DNA of 64,000 nucleotides. Source: Aporhodopirellula aestuarii. GTDB taxonomy: Bacteria; Planctomycetota; Planctomycetia; Pirellulales; Pirellulaceae. The notes under the pieces are model-generated. The model had not been told where the DNA came from, made no database searches, and saw only the letters and a list, made by a program, of their open reading frames with translations. Numbering within the stretch: the first letter of the stretch is position 1; every line of letters starts with the position of its first letter. The position numbers and the translations under genes are program-made. Where the stretch lies: NCBI RefSeq assembly GCF_023701485.1, contig NZ_JAMQBK010000043.1, forward strand, positions 62,001 to 126,000. The letters run 5' to 3'. Positions 1-8,852 of this stretch are shown one piece after another.

Positions 1-2
1 GG

Positions 3-839
3 GTGACCAGCGGCATTCAGATGGATCTCGGGATGAGTGGTTTAAAACTCTCAGCAGAGTCTTTGTCGACGATTGCACGTGGCGGTATCGCATTCATCAC
101 ACCGGCACCGATCATTGCCGAGGAGACGATCGGTCCTGGCGAAGTTTTTCGACTGCATCGCAAGTTGAAAGAGGAGTGGCTCGAACAGGCGGCTGCGATC
201 AATCGGTTTACCGAAGAGCCGCCGCGTGCTGTTCGTGTTGAAACGCAATGGAAGGAGAGTTTCTTTGGAATCTCCCGCTCACGTTCGAGGTCAGCATGGG
301 CGATGGCCGTGTCGACATCTGGCGACAAATGCGGTTTGTTGGTGCCAAACACGCTGCTCGACAATCGAGATGACGCGATCGATGGTTCGTTCACTCTCAT
401 GCTGGTGGACGGCGATACGCGTGTGCCGCTCTCACCAACGGCAATTGAGACTGCGGACGGAGGAACGGTCGGGTTTGTGATTGACTCGAAGCTAGCGGCA
501 GGGGAGACGATCGCGGGGGATCGGTTGCGGGACCCGGTTGGTCCCGAAGATGTCTATGCCGTGTCGTGGAGAACCGAAGGCGAACAGCCTCGGGGATCGT
601 CCAGTGACACTGGCATCACGGAGATGATCGGTCGTGATCAGATGCGGCCAGACGAAAACGGATGGCGCGTTTTGGATACTCTACTCGGCGCAGACGTCTG
701 GAACGGTGCTCCAGTGGTGTCGGCAGCGGACGAAAAGATCGTCGGCATGCTGTTGGTCGGAGAGAATGGCACGTCGATCGCGCGGATTCCCGCTGGCGAA
801 TTTTGGGTTGAAAAACATCACGCCAAGGAGAACGACTAG
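3..839 (+). CDS. PqiB/MlaD-like protein, 3' part, with trypsin-like C-terminal region
   Basis: The frame is open to the left edge, so this is almost certainly the C-terminal part of a longer gene; the GTG at base 3 need not be its start. The first 35 residues match the end of a PqiB-type MlaD repeat (a 'SGI...LSAESLSTIARGGIAF.TP' pattern). PqiB/MlaD proteins are membrane-anchored, form tunnels or rings in the periplasm and move lipids between membranes. Residues from about 90 to the end are not typical of PqiB: they resemble a trypsin-like beta-barrel, with 'NGAPVV' followed by 'IVGMLL' where a protease has its GNSGGP...VVGI segment, but no catalytic Ser is visible. The PqiB assignment of the start is fairly sure; the C-terminal assignment is tentative. 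The stop is followed by a REP-like hairpin repeat. Confidence 0.6.
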   Translation: MTSGIQMDLGMSGLKLSAESLSTIARGGIAFITPAPIIAEETIGPGEVFRLHRKLKEEWLEQAAAINRFTEEPPRAVRVETQWKESFFGISRSRSRSAWAMAVSTSGDKCGLLVPNTLLDNRDDAIDGSFTLMLVDGDTRVPLSPTAIETADGGTVGFVIDSKLAAGETIAGDRLRDPVGPEDVYAVSWRTEGEQPRGSSSDTGITEMIGRDQMRPDENGWRVLDTLLGADVWNGAPVVSAADEKIVGMLLVGENGTSIARIPAGEFWVEKHHAKEND

Positions 840-865
840 CGTTCGTTGGAGAGCATCTAGCGAGA

Positions 866-925
866 ACACTTCAATGCCGTAGCCACCGTCGCCAGACGGT
901 GGACCACGTTCCGGCGAACGCAACT
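866..925. repeat. REP-like double-hairpin repeat, copy 1
   Basis: Just downstream of the PqiB-like gene lies a perfect palindrome at 883-902 (CCACCGTC, loop GCCA, GACGGTGG), followed by a second short hairpin at about 908-921 (CGTTC, loop CGGC, GAACG). The same arrangement recurs at 35004-35107, and the first hairpin recurs at 41976-42082, each time immediately after a gene's stop codon. There is no T-run, so a classical terminator is unlikely. A dispersed REP-type element acting as an mRNA 3' stabiliser is plausible. Confidence 0.75.
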
Positions 926-1130
926 GCCTATGAGACCCCATGTCATTTTTCATAACGCACTCGAAACGGAGTGAGCTTCACCGGCCGCCGTGTGGGGATT
1001 CGGTCGACCGGTGTCACTCCTGGTGCAATCCCTTACCGGGATCGCCAAACGGCTCGGCCGGGCTGCATCGCGTTTGGGTCCGCGAAGCATGGACTGCGAT
1101 CCCAGCCGACCGTTTGAGTTGCGCGACGAA

Positions 1131-2171
1131 CTATGAGCGGTTCTGGTCCGCAACAACGACGACGCGGTCGCCAACCTTTACGGCAACCCCGGTTACCGCG
1201 ATCTCATCGCCTTTCTGGGGCGCTTCGTTGGCGGAAGCATCACCCATATCGACCGTCAATTTCTTGCCATCGTCGGTTTTAAGTTTAACAACGTGGTGTT
1301 CTTTTCCACGAACCTTGGCGGTCTTGGTCGACTCGACGACACCGTTGTATTGGTGCCCGGTACGAGTGATTTTCTTACTGCCTGCATTTGCGATGATGAC
1401 TTCCGTCGCGAGCAAGACTTCTTTGTCACCGCGTTTCACAATCGGGCCGTGGAATTCCGCTCGGTCGCCCTTGAAAAGTTGGGTGTCGATGCCGTTGGAA
1501 CCGAGGTCAACCCAAATCTTTTCACCGTCATCACTTTGCACGTGAAGCATCAACGCGACGTTGTCGAGGCGTTTGACCATTTTGTGATCTTCGACGGTTC
1601 CGCTGATCGTATGGCGTTTGCCACTGAGTCCCTCTTGCACAGATTGGGCTACGCTACTGGGATGGACTGCGGATTGCGTGGTGGACGACAACTGCTTGTA
1701 GTCGTAGGTGTCATACATACCGTCGTTGTCGGTGTCTTCGTAAGTTACGTAGGCATCGTTGAGGTAGTCGCCGTCACTATCGACGTAGCGTGACGATCGC
1801 TCGTAGTTGCCGTCCTGGTTGCGATCTTCGTAGGATTCGTAGCTTTCGTTGTAGTCATCGCCGTAGAAGGTTTCGGCGTCAACGATCAGGTCATCGTTGT
1901 CTTCGTCGGTGCTGGTTCTTGCATCGTGATAAGACCAGACTTCGTCGTCCCAGCGTCCGATGGCTTCATCGGTTGGATTGTAGTCATTTCCGTCGAACCA
2001 CTCAGATATGTCGTACCAAGCATCGTCTTCGACCTTGTCACCTTGTTCTTCACGGTCGTAATCGCCGGTTTGGGCTGATGCCTGCTGCATCGCTGCGACG
2101 GGGCCGAACGCGATGGCTGCGCAAGCAATTAGCGAACGCAGGTGGGCGCGTTTTTGTAAAAGCGTCTTCAT
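1131..2171 (-). CDS. Secreted Asp-rich protein with duplicated OB-like C-terminal domain
   Basis: A clear signal peptide (about residues 1-33, ending ASAQ) makes this an exported protein of 346 aa. Residues 35-155 are rich in Asp, Tyr and Glu and carry several DxDxDG-like loops (DEDNDD, DRNQDG, DSDGD, DTDNDG) of the kind that bind calcium in dockerin, EF-hand or thrombospondin-3 repeats. The C-terminal half holds two similar stretches of about 70 residues (starting near 'TISGTVEDHK' and 'QYNGVVESTK'), each a run of beta strands ending in Val-rich segments, suggesting a duplicated OB-like or beta-barrel domain. Family and function are not recognised. It has no operon partner; the metal-efflux genes lie downstream on the same strand after a gap of about 280 bases. 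Confidence 0.85.
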   Translation of the reverse strand: MKTLLQKRAHLRSLIACAAIAFGPVAAMQQASAQTGDYDREEQGDKVEDDAWYDISEWFDGNDYNPTDEAIGRWDDEVWSYHDARTSTDEDNDDLIVDAETFYGDDYNESYESYEDRNQDGNYERSSRYVDSDGDYLNDAYVTYEDTDNDGMYDTYDYKQLSSTTQSAVHPSSVAQSVQEGLSGKRHTISGTVEDHKMVKRLDNVALMLHVQSDDGEKIWVDLGSNGIDTQLFKGDRAEFHGPIVKRGDKEVLLATEVIIANAGSKKITRTGHQYNGVVESTKTAKVRGKEHHVVKLKTDDGKKLTVDMGDASANEAPQKGDEIAVTGVAVKVGDRVVVVADQNRS

Positions 2172-2447
2172 GTTAATCTCCTATCGAATGTTCATTGCGT
2201 GGAATGGGGGCACCAGCAATTTCGGATCAGTTGAGCAGGGGTTAACCGTTGGAATCGCAGCGTAGGTGGCGGGCTGCTACTCTGATGAGCAGTCCGCAGC
2301 AGACCCGGCAGGTGCACACTACAGGGTGGATGCCTGCGCTACGAAATCGTTAACTCCGCAATGCTTGAATATCGATAAGGACAGACGCAAACGGCATGCC
2401 AAGCAGTGGTTTTGCGGAAGCATGCACGGGCATGAATGGTCCGGGGT

Positions 2448-2993
2448 TTAGTGCTCGTGAGCTTCTTCGAGGAAGTCGCCGGAATAGGGCGTGCCATCGA
2501 TGACACCGGTTAGCGTGCCTTCATATTCTTGAACCACACCGAGACTTTCGTGTGTCCCAATGAACCGTGATGATTTTCCTGCCGGGTCGCTTTCAAGCGG
2601 CGAAGGCGTCAACGTCACAAGCACCTCGGGGCTGACGATGCTTAGCTCAATTGATTCGGCAGCGATCGGTTCGGGCGATTTTTCATCACCGCCGAGAACG
2701 AACACGGTCGCTTGCTGTTGGTCATGATCTACCGTGAATTCGACGTGATACTTTCCGCCACCCCAATCCGCGAGAGTGCCGTCGTGCGGTCCTGCGCCGT
2801 GTCCATGCCCAAGGACACTATGATCGTGTGCTTCGCCGTCGGCGTGGGCGTGATCATGGGTTGAATCAGCGACTTCCGGTGCGGGATTGTCGGTGGTCGT
2901 GTTCTGTTTGCAACCCGCGAACACGGCGAGGCAGGTAATGGCAACGCAGACATGGAAGGTGGATGTTCGGCGGGTGAAGGATTGAATTTTCAT
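2448..2993 (-). CDS. His-rich lipoprotein of the metal-efflux operon
   Basis: I start at the ATG whose product begins MKIQSFTRRT, because it gives a proper lipoprotein signal with lipobox FAGC (Cys28); the frame stays open further upstream, but that would overlap the pump gene. The mature 154-residue protein has a His/Asp-rich segment directly after the lipid anchor (HDHAHADGEAHDHS...GHGHG) that could bind divalent or monovalent metal, then a beta-rich domain without a known family name. It is the last gene of the RND operon, about 100 bases after the pump. An accessory metal chaperone or sensor at the membrane surface is likely from context, but this is inference. Confidence 0.8.
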   Translation of the reverse strand: MKIQSFTRRTSTFHVCVAITCLAVFAGCKQNTTTDNPAPEVADSTHDHAHADGEAHDHSVLGHGHGAGPHDGTLADWGGGKYHVEFTVDHDQQQATVFVLGGDEKSPEPIAAESIELSIVSPEVLVTLTPSPLESDPAGKSSRFIGTHESLGVVQEYEGTLTGVIDGTPYSGDFLEEAHEH

Positions 2994-3093
2994 CGTGGTT
3001 CTTTCGTAAGGAGGTCTACGGGGAGGTGTGGTTGAAGATTGGGTCATTTCGAGGTCGCGATTCGTATTATTTCGCGTTTGGTATTGTTTCAAT

Positions 3094-6000
3094 TCATGCC
3101 AATTCGTCCTCCTGCGTTTCAAGACTTGCCAGTCGCGCGGCGTCTTTACCGCTGAATTTCCAGAACAAACCGGGATGGATGAGGAATTCACAGAAGGTCG
3201 AGGTCATCAAACCGCCCAGAATCACCGTTGCCACGGGATAGAGGATTTCGCGGCCCGGTTCTTGACCGCCGAGCACCAGCGGAATTAATCCGATGCCCGC
3301 GGTGAGGGCAGTCATCAAGACGGGGGCGAGTCGTTCCAAGCTCCCCCGAACCACCATCGCTTGCGTGAATTCTTCGCCCTCTTCTTTCATCAGGTGCAAG
3401 TAGTGTGTCACGAGCAGGATGCCGTTGCGAACGGCGATTCCTCCCAGCGAGATGAATCCGACAAGACTCGCCACGGTGAGACTTTGTTGAGTGATCACCA
3501 ACGCCATCACGCCTCCGATGAACGCGGTGGGCAAGGCGTTAAGAATTTGGACGACGATGCGCACCGACGGGAACAGAATCAACAGCACGACAAACATGCC
3601 GATAACGGAAACACCGGCGAGCACGATGATCATTTGTGTCGCTCGTTGTTGGCTTTCAAATTGACCTCCGTACTCGATGAAATAGCCGACCGGCAGTGAG
3701 ACATCATCATCGACGCGGCGTTTGATTTCTCCGACGGCGCCGGCCAAATCACGACCTTCGGTGTTGCAGCGAATCACGATGCGTCGACGCGCGTTTTCGC
3801 GATTGATCGAATTGGGACCGGTGCCTTCGTAAACGTCAGCGACTTCGTGCAATTCGATTTGTCCGCGTTCGGGTTCGATATCCGTGTGTGGAAGATCTAT
3901 CCGCAGGCGATCGAGATTGGCGTAATCGGTTCGGTACTCCTCTTCTAGTCGGACCAGCAAATCGAATCGGCGTTGGCCTTCGAGAACTTGGGAGACGACT
4001 TCACCCTGGAGTGCTGTTTGCAGAACGTTGGCGACATATTCACGGGTTAAGCCGTGAAGTGCCAAGTCATCGGCTCGCAAGCGGATATGGAGTTCCGCGG
4101 TTTCTTGAATCGGTTCGACGATGGGTGGTGTGATGCCGGGGACGCTTTCGATCGAGTCCTTAACTTGCTCGGCGAGACGCTGCAGTGTGTCGAGATCGTC
4201 GCCGTGGATCTTGATCGCGATCTGAGCGTACACGCCCGAGATCATGTGGCTGATCAGGTGAGCGAGCGGTTGCTCAACTTCGATGTCGACACCGGGAGCC
4301 TCCTCACTGATCTTTTCTCGGAGTCGGGCGATGATCTCATCGCGTTGAGTGTGTGACTCGGGATTCATGCTGAGGATGTATTCGCCGAAGTTGACTGGCG
4401 ATGCGTGTTCGTCCATTTCGGCACGTCCGGTTCGGCGAACGAAGTGCAGAATTTCGCCCTCGGCGTTTTCTTCCGATTTTTGCATTGATAAAAAGACCGA
4501 ATCGATTGCTCGTGACACTTTGTTAGACGCATCAAGAGATGAGCCCGGTGGCAACGTTACGTTGACCTGGATGCTGCCCTCGTCAAACGGAGGCAGAAAG
4601 TTTTTGCCGAGTTGAGACATCTGCCAAGAGGCGATTCCGACGCCGATCCATGTGAGAATCAACAGCGTCGACGGCATGCTCATGCTGAGCCGGATGAGCG
4701 GCGTGGCGAGTCTTTTGAGACCACCGAGCAGGAAGCCATCTCCGGTGCGATGCGTGGCACCTGAATTAGGGAGGAGGTAAAACGACAGAACCGGAGTGAC
4801 TGTCATTGAAACGACGAATGAAGCCAGGATGGAAACGATGTAGGCGAAACCCAACGGGGTGAACAATCGACCTTCGACGCCGGAAAGCGCAAAGAGTGGC
4901 AAGAACGATAGGATCACAACAGCGGTTCCGAACACAATCGAACTGCGGATTTCCCTGCTTGCGTCGAACACGATGACGATGGATGGCTGTTGCCTTTCGA
5001 TGGGGAGGGCGTGATTCTGTTTCAACCTTCTGAAGATGTTTTCGACGTCAACAATCGCGTCGTCGACCAGTTCGCCCATTGCGACGGCAATGCCGCCAAG
5101 TGTCATCACGTTAATCGACAGCTCGCTGCCGCTGAGCAATCCGGTCAGTCGAAAGACGAGCGTTGTTAAAACGAGCGAGAGTGGAATTGCCGTCAACGTG
5201 ATGAACGTGGTGCGGAAGTTCAGCAGGAACAAGAACAGCACGATGATGACCAAGACGGCCCCGATAACGAGGGCCTCGCCCACGTTGAAGATTCCTCGGT
5301 CGATGAAGTTCTTGAGGCGGAACAGTTTGCTATTGACGATGATGTCCGCCGGTAGAGACGCTTCGACTTCAGCAAACGCCGCGGCGACGTCATCGGTTAG
5401 TTGCCGCGTATCGATGTGCGGTTGTTTGACGGTCGTGAACACGATCCCCGGTCGACCATCGACGCTTCCGTCGCCACGTTTTAATTGTGGCCCTTCGGTT
5501 ACCCTCGCGACTTGTTCGAGTAGAACGGATCGTTTCGGATTGTTTCCCACGGGGATTTTTTTGAGTTCCTCGACGACCACTCGGGATTGGGGGCCGAGTC
5601 GGCCGAGCACACGGATCGGACGTTCGGTTTCGCCGGTGACGGCGAATCCGCCACTGGTGTTGATGTTGCTTTCGCGAAGCGCTCGTTCGACATCTTGCAC
5701 GGTCACGTCGTAGTCGAGCAGTGCGGCCGGATCGATCAGGATTTGATATTGCTTGCGATCGCCGCCGAGCATGAAAACTTCCGCGACGCCGGTCACTTTT
5801 AAAAGACGTGGGCGAATGATCCAGTCTGCGACTGTGCGGAGTTCGAGTTGCTGCTTCGCCGCGGTGTAAAAATTCGCTTCGTATGTTTTTCCGTCGATTT
5901 CGACCGTCGCCGTCCCGATCGGTTCGGTTGGTAGGACATTGTCGTTCTGTGGAGTCGCGTCGTTGGACGCAGGTGTACGTGTTGCATCTGCGATGGAGGG

Positions 6001-6606
6001 CGTCCAATGCAGGTTTGTTGGTTCGATGCGGTTCCATGTCGAATAGTCGTGACGGTTTCCCGGTTGCCAAATTTGAATTCGGGTCGAGTCGTCCGGACTA
6101 TCGAGCATTTCGGCCATCATGGACGTTGTGCCGACTTGCGCCAGTCGACCGCCGTTGGGTCCGTCTTGTCGATAGATCCCCGCCACGACGATCTGTCCCA
6201 TGATCGACGACGGTGGCGTCATCTGTGGTCGGATTCCGTCAGGCAAAATGCCTTCCAGTGTCGTCAACCGTTCTTGGACGGTTTGCCGAGCGGCACGGAT
6301 TTCCGTTGACCAATCGAACTCGATATAGATCACGTTCAGGCCCGCCGTCGATTGGCTGCGAACGGCTTGCACTCCGTTGGCTCCCATCAATGCGATCTCG
6401 ATCGGTTGCGTGACCAGCGTTTCGACTTCTTCGGTCGCGAGGCCGGGTGCTTCGGTGATGATGACAACTCGCGGACGGTCGAGGTCAGGAAAAACGTCGA
6501 TCGACATTTGCGTGGCGAGGTACGATCCATACACCAACACTGCCAAACTGATGGCCATCACCAGCATCCGGTAGCGGAGCGAAAATCGAATGATGGAATC
6601 GAGCAT
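3094..6606 (-). CDS. Heavy-metal RND efflux pump, CusA/CzcA family
   Basis: This 1170-aa inner-membrane proton antiporter would take metal ions from the periplasm or cytoplasm and drive them outward through a tripartite complex. Family features include the N-terminal TM1 with 'SIDVFPDLDRPRVVI', the TM4 motif GELVDDAIVDVENIFRRL with the acidic residues used for proton relay, two large periplasmic loops, and the C-terminal TM block with 'GIAVRNGILLVTHY'. About 100 extra residues, rich in Asn, Thr and Pro, lie in the first porter domain at roughly residues 140-255, where canonical pumps run directly from 'GQIV' to 'LRTLADW'. The metal cannot be named; the TM4 motif is neither exactly CzcA nor CusA. 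It lies between the membrane-fusion protein and the His-rich lipoprotein. No outer-membrane factor is present in the window. Confidence 0.93.
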   Translation of the reverse strand: MLDSIIRFSLRYRMLVMAISLAVLVYGSYLATQMSIDVFPDLDRPRVVIITEAPGLATEEVETLVTQPIEIALMGANGVQAVRSQSTAGLNVIYIEFDWSTEIRAARQTVQERLTTLEGILPDGIRPQMTPPSSIMGQIVVAGIYRQDGPNGGRLAQVGTTSMMAEMLDSPDDSTRIQIWQPGNRHDYSTWNRIEPTNLHWTPSIADATRTPASNDATPQNDNVLPTEPIGTATVEIDGKTYEANFYTAAKQQLELRTVADWIIRPRLLKVTGVAEVFMLGGDRKQYQILIDPAALLDYDVTVQDVERALRESNINTSGGFAVTGETERPIRVLGRLGPQSRVVVEELKKIPVGNNPKRSVLLEQVARVTEGPQLKRGDGSVDGRPGIVFTTVKQPHIDTRQLTDDVAAAFAEVEASLPADIIVNSKLFRLKNFIDRGIFNVGEALVIGAVLVIIVLFLFLLNFRTTFITLTAIPLSLVLTTLVFRLTGLLSGSELSINVMTLGGIAVAMGELVDDAIVDVENIFRRLKQNHALPIERQQPSIVIVFDASREIRSSIVFGTAVVILSFLPLFALSGVEGRLFTPLGFAYIVSILASFVVSMTVTPVLSFYLLPNSGATHRTGDGFLLGGLKRLATPLIRLSMSMPSTLLILTWIGVGIASWQMSQLGKNFLPPFDEGSIQVNVTLPPGSSLDASNKVSRAIDSVFLSMQKSEENAEGEILHFVRRTGRAEMDEHASPVNFGEYILSMNPESHTQRDEIIARLREKISEEAPGVDIEVEQPLAHLISHMISGVYAQIAIKIHGDDLDTLQRLAEQVKDSIESVPGITPPIVEPIQETAELHIRLRADDLALHGLTREYVANVLQTALQGEVVSQVLEGQRRFDLLVRLEEEYRTDYANLDRLRIDLPHTDIEPERGQIELHEVADVYEGTGPNSINRENARRRIVIRCNTEGRDLAGAVGEIKRRVDDDVSLPVGYFIEYGGQFESQQRATQMIIVLAGVSVIGMFVVLLILFPSVRIVVQILNALPTAFIGGVMALVITQQSLTVASLVGFISLGGIAVRNGILLVTHYLHLMKEEGEEFTQAMVVRGSLERLAPVLMTALTAGIGLIPLVLGGQEPGREILYPVATVILGGLMTSTFCEFLIHPGLFWKFSGKDAARLASLETQEDELA

Positions 6607-6671
6607 AAAATGTCTATTGAAATGAATCGGATCGGATAGGTGGGGGAATTCGCCGTGCGTGCAAACTCAAG

Positions 6672-8096
6672 TCAATGGGCGGCGTGAACCGTGCCATCGG
6701 CGTGGACATGCATGCCTGGTTGGGCCCCGCTGGCCGTTTGAGATTTCAAGACGCGGTTGAGAGACGCGGCTGAGCTTTGAGCCAAGTAGCTCGACCTGGG
6801 TATGCTGCCGTCGTTAGCGACGACGATGTGTGTTCGGTCTTCGTGCAGAATGTGCACGGAGAGTCGTTTGAACAGATCTCCGTTTTGGCGAAAGACGTAT
6901 GCCTCGGGCCCCTCGCGAACGACGGCTTCGGATGGCAGCACGTAGACGTTCTCCAATTGTTCCACTGGGACTCGGATTCGCACTCGCTGTCCGGGGCGAA
7001 AACGCCAGACGAGAAATTGCTTGTCGAGTTTCGAGTAGGCGTGTGATTGGTTCGATAGCGGGATGAAGAAGTCAAACGTTCGGCTGTCGGGGTCGACCGA
7101 ATTGGCCAGATGTCGGATATGGAAGGTTTGGTCGATCTCGGGCCAGTCTGCATTGTCGTCTTCGGTGAACTCGATTCCGACGTCGCGATTCTCTCGGGCG
7201 GCATCTTCCAAAAACGAGGCTTCACGCTTGAACGCGTGGCCGACCACGTACAGAGATTGATGGTTCGACAATTTCGCGAGTAGTTGCCCGGCTTGCACTT
7301 GCTGCCCCATTTCGACGTTCAGTTCTTGGACTTCATACGCGACAAGTGACGGCTCGGAACCGGTCACCGAACTTGCCAGACGCACGAGTTTGGCGGGAGC
7401 GTCTCCTGAAGCGGCCTGTGCGGTCAATGCAGGCGGGGCGGCGACTTCGATGGTTGAAACGAATTCACCTTGCTGTTGCACGCGGTCGATCTGTTCAGGA
7501 CGCAGCCCACGGGTGAGCAGGTCTTGTCGAGACGATTGGATGATCGCGTGTTGTCGACTCATGTCAGCTCGCAATTCGATCATTTTTGATCGGGAGACGG
7601 CACCCGTGCTGACGGCGTCTCCCAGACGATCGATTTGCTCTTGGATGATTTCGGTTTCCCGGTTCGCCTTGAACAATTGGGTTTGGGTGTTCTGCAAGTA
7701 TTCGCTGAACAATCGCAAACTAAACAAGGCGTCGCCCGGCCGGATCATGTCACCGGGGAACGCGTGGACCTGAGTCACAATTCCGACCGCGGGTGACGTG
7801 ACACTACGATCGGATAAACCGGGGCGATCGGCCACGACACCTGGGATCGTCACCGATCGCCAATAATCCTGCGGCCGCGCCGGGGCGGATACCAAACCGA
7901 GATTCCTTCTGGCTTGGGCACTGATTTCGAGGACGGTTTGCGTGTCGGCCGAACCATCCTTTGAGGCAGGCGTGGACGATTCGGTCACTGGTTTGCCGCC
8001 AGATAACTCGTCTCGGAAGATCCAGATCGTGGCGATGACTCCGACGATTATCAAAGGCCCAATGGAGGCTTTGAGCATAGCGAGCAATGGTTTCAT
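6672..8096 (-). CDS. RND efflux periplasmic adaptor (membrane-fusion protein, CusB/CzcB type)
   Basis: The 474-aa protein has an N-terminal membrane anchor (about residues 10-27), a barrel-sandwich/lipoyl half ('GIVTQVHAFPGDMIRPGDALFSL'), an alpha-helical hairpin (about residues 125-200), the second lipoyl half ('MGQQVQAGQLLAKLSNHQSLYVVG') and beta-barrel and membrane-proximal domains. The C-terminus ends in a short His-rich tail (HVHADGTVHAAH), unusual for adaptors and suited to metal handing-over. It sits 65 bases upstream of the pump, clearly the same operon, and would connect the pump to an outer-membrane channel encoded elsewhere. A longer gap of about 200 bases separates it from the His-rich gene upstream. 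Confidence 0.92.
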   Translation of the reverse strand: MKPLLAMLKASIGPLIIVGVIATIWIFRDELSGGKPVTESSTPASKDGSADTQTVLEISAQARRNLGLVSAPARPQDYWRSVTIPGVVADRPGLSDRSVTSPAVGIVTQVHAFPGDMIRPGDALFSLRLFSEYLQNTQTQLFKANRETEIIQEQIDRLGDAVSTGAVSRSKMIELRADMSRQHAIIQSSRQDLLTRGLRPEQIDRVQQQGEFVSTIEVAAPPALTAQAASGDAPAKLVRLASSVTGSEPSLVAYEVQELNVEMGQQVQAGQLLAKLSNHQSLYVVGHAFKREASFLEDAARENRDVGIEFTEDDNADWPEIDQTFHIRHLANSVDPDSRTFDFFIPLSNQSHAYSKLDKQFLVWRFRPGQRVRIRVPVEQLENVYVLPSEAVVREGPEAYVFRQNGDLFKRLSVHILHEDRTHIVVANDGSIPRSSYLAQSSAASLNRVLKSQTASGAQPGMHVHADGTVHAAH

Positions 8097-8267
8097 GATG
8101 ATTTTTCGTGCGACGGATTTTCAGCATGCAACACCGACCGCGCAGCCGAAGCCGGGAGGTGAAACATGGGATGGGGAAAGCGTTTGGGATGTCGGAATTC
8201 GATCCGAGATCAGACGCGATTAATGGATGGACAAGAGTCGAAACGAAGCCAGGAGATCGTTTCGGGG

Positions 8268-8286
8268 CGTGATCAGGTGGATCACG
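8268..8286. promoter_or_regulatory. Palindrome in the gap upstream of the efflux adaptor gene
   Basis: A perfect inverted repeat, CGTGATC-AGGTG-GATCACG, lies in the roughly 200-base gap between the His-rich exported protein and the adaptor gene. It has no T-run on either side, so a terminator is unlikely. Its size and symmetry fit a binding site for a dimeric regulator or an RNA hairpin within the operon mRNA. No regulator gene is next to it, so its role is a guess. Confidence 0.35.
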
Positions 8287-8296
8287 CGGGTGTCCG

Positions 8297-8776
8297 TTAC
8301 AGCCGTAGAGAAGCTGTTAGAAGAAAGATCGGTAGCGTCGTGTAACGCTGAGGAGGATGTCTTAAAGGCGGGTGAGATGCGTTGAGATCAGCGATGAATT
8401 CCTCGCCGATCAGGTAATCCTGCGCAGTGATGTTCTGAACGTCGCAAACCGATCGCCCAGGCGTTGCTGGCGAATTTGCAAAGTAGATCGCGTCGCTATC
8501 GTGATCTTGGACACCTGAAATGACCGCATCCTCGCTTGTAGCGAGCGAGCCGTCCTCAGCTGAGGTTTCGTGTTGAACATGATGAGAATGAGCGTGTTCG
8601 GCATCATCGTGGTGATCGTGGCCGTGCTCATGAGCGTGATCCGAGGATGATAGATGCAGGTGCGGTCGCACCGCATGATCGCGAGGCGAATCTACGCCGG
8701 TTCCCGCATGCGAGTGAGACAGCGCGTGCCCCAGCATGAACATGGGAATGAGCAGTAGAGTGACCAAACGACGCAT
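8297..8776 (-). CDS. Exported His-rich protein, first gene of the metal-efflux operon
   Basis: I start at the ATG giving MRRLVTLLLIPMFMLGHALSHSHAG, a short signal peptide; the frame is open 21 codons further but that extension looks non-coding. The product is 159 aa. After the signal it holds a dense His/Asp run (SDHAHEHGHDHHDDAEHAHSHH) like periplasmic metal-binding proteins, and an Ala/Asp-rich second half with no known fold. It precedes the adaptor and pump on the same strand. A periplasmic metal buffer is the natural reading. The family is not recognised beyond composition, and low-complexity sequence limits any homology claim. Confidence 0.7.
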   Translation of the reverse strand: MRRLVTLLLIPMFMLGHALSHSHAGTGVDSPRDHAVRPHLHLSSSDHAHEHGHDHHDDAEHAHSHHVQHETSAEDGSLATSEDAVISGVQDHDSDAIYFANSPATPGRSVCDVQNITAQDYLIGEEFIADLNASHPPLRHPPQRYTTLPIFLLTASLRL

Positions 8777-8852
8777 AGAATCCTCAGGGAAAGAAGCGTC
8801 ATTGATCATACGCCGCTGGGAAGCCGAGGGATAGGTCAACTCGCGGCGCAGA

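Noticed and set aside
2266-2451. Short plus-strand frame between the Asp-rich protein and the efflux operon
   Set aside because: No ribosome site, no features and no conservation evidence; 61 codons is within chance at this base composition.
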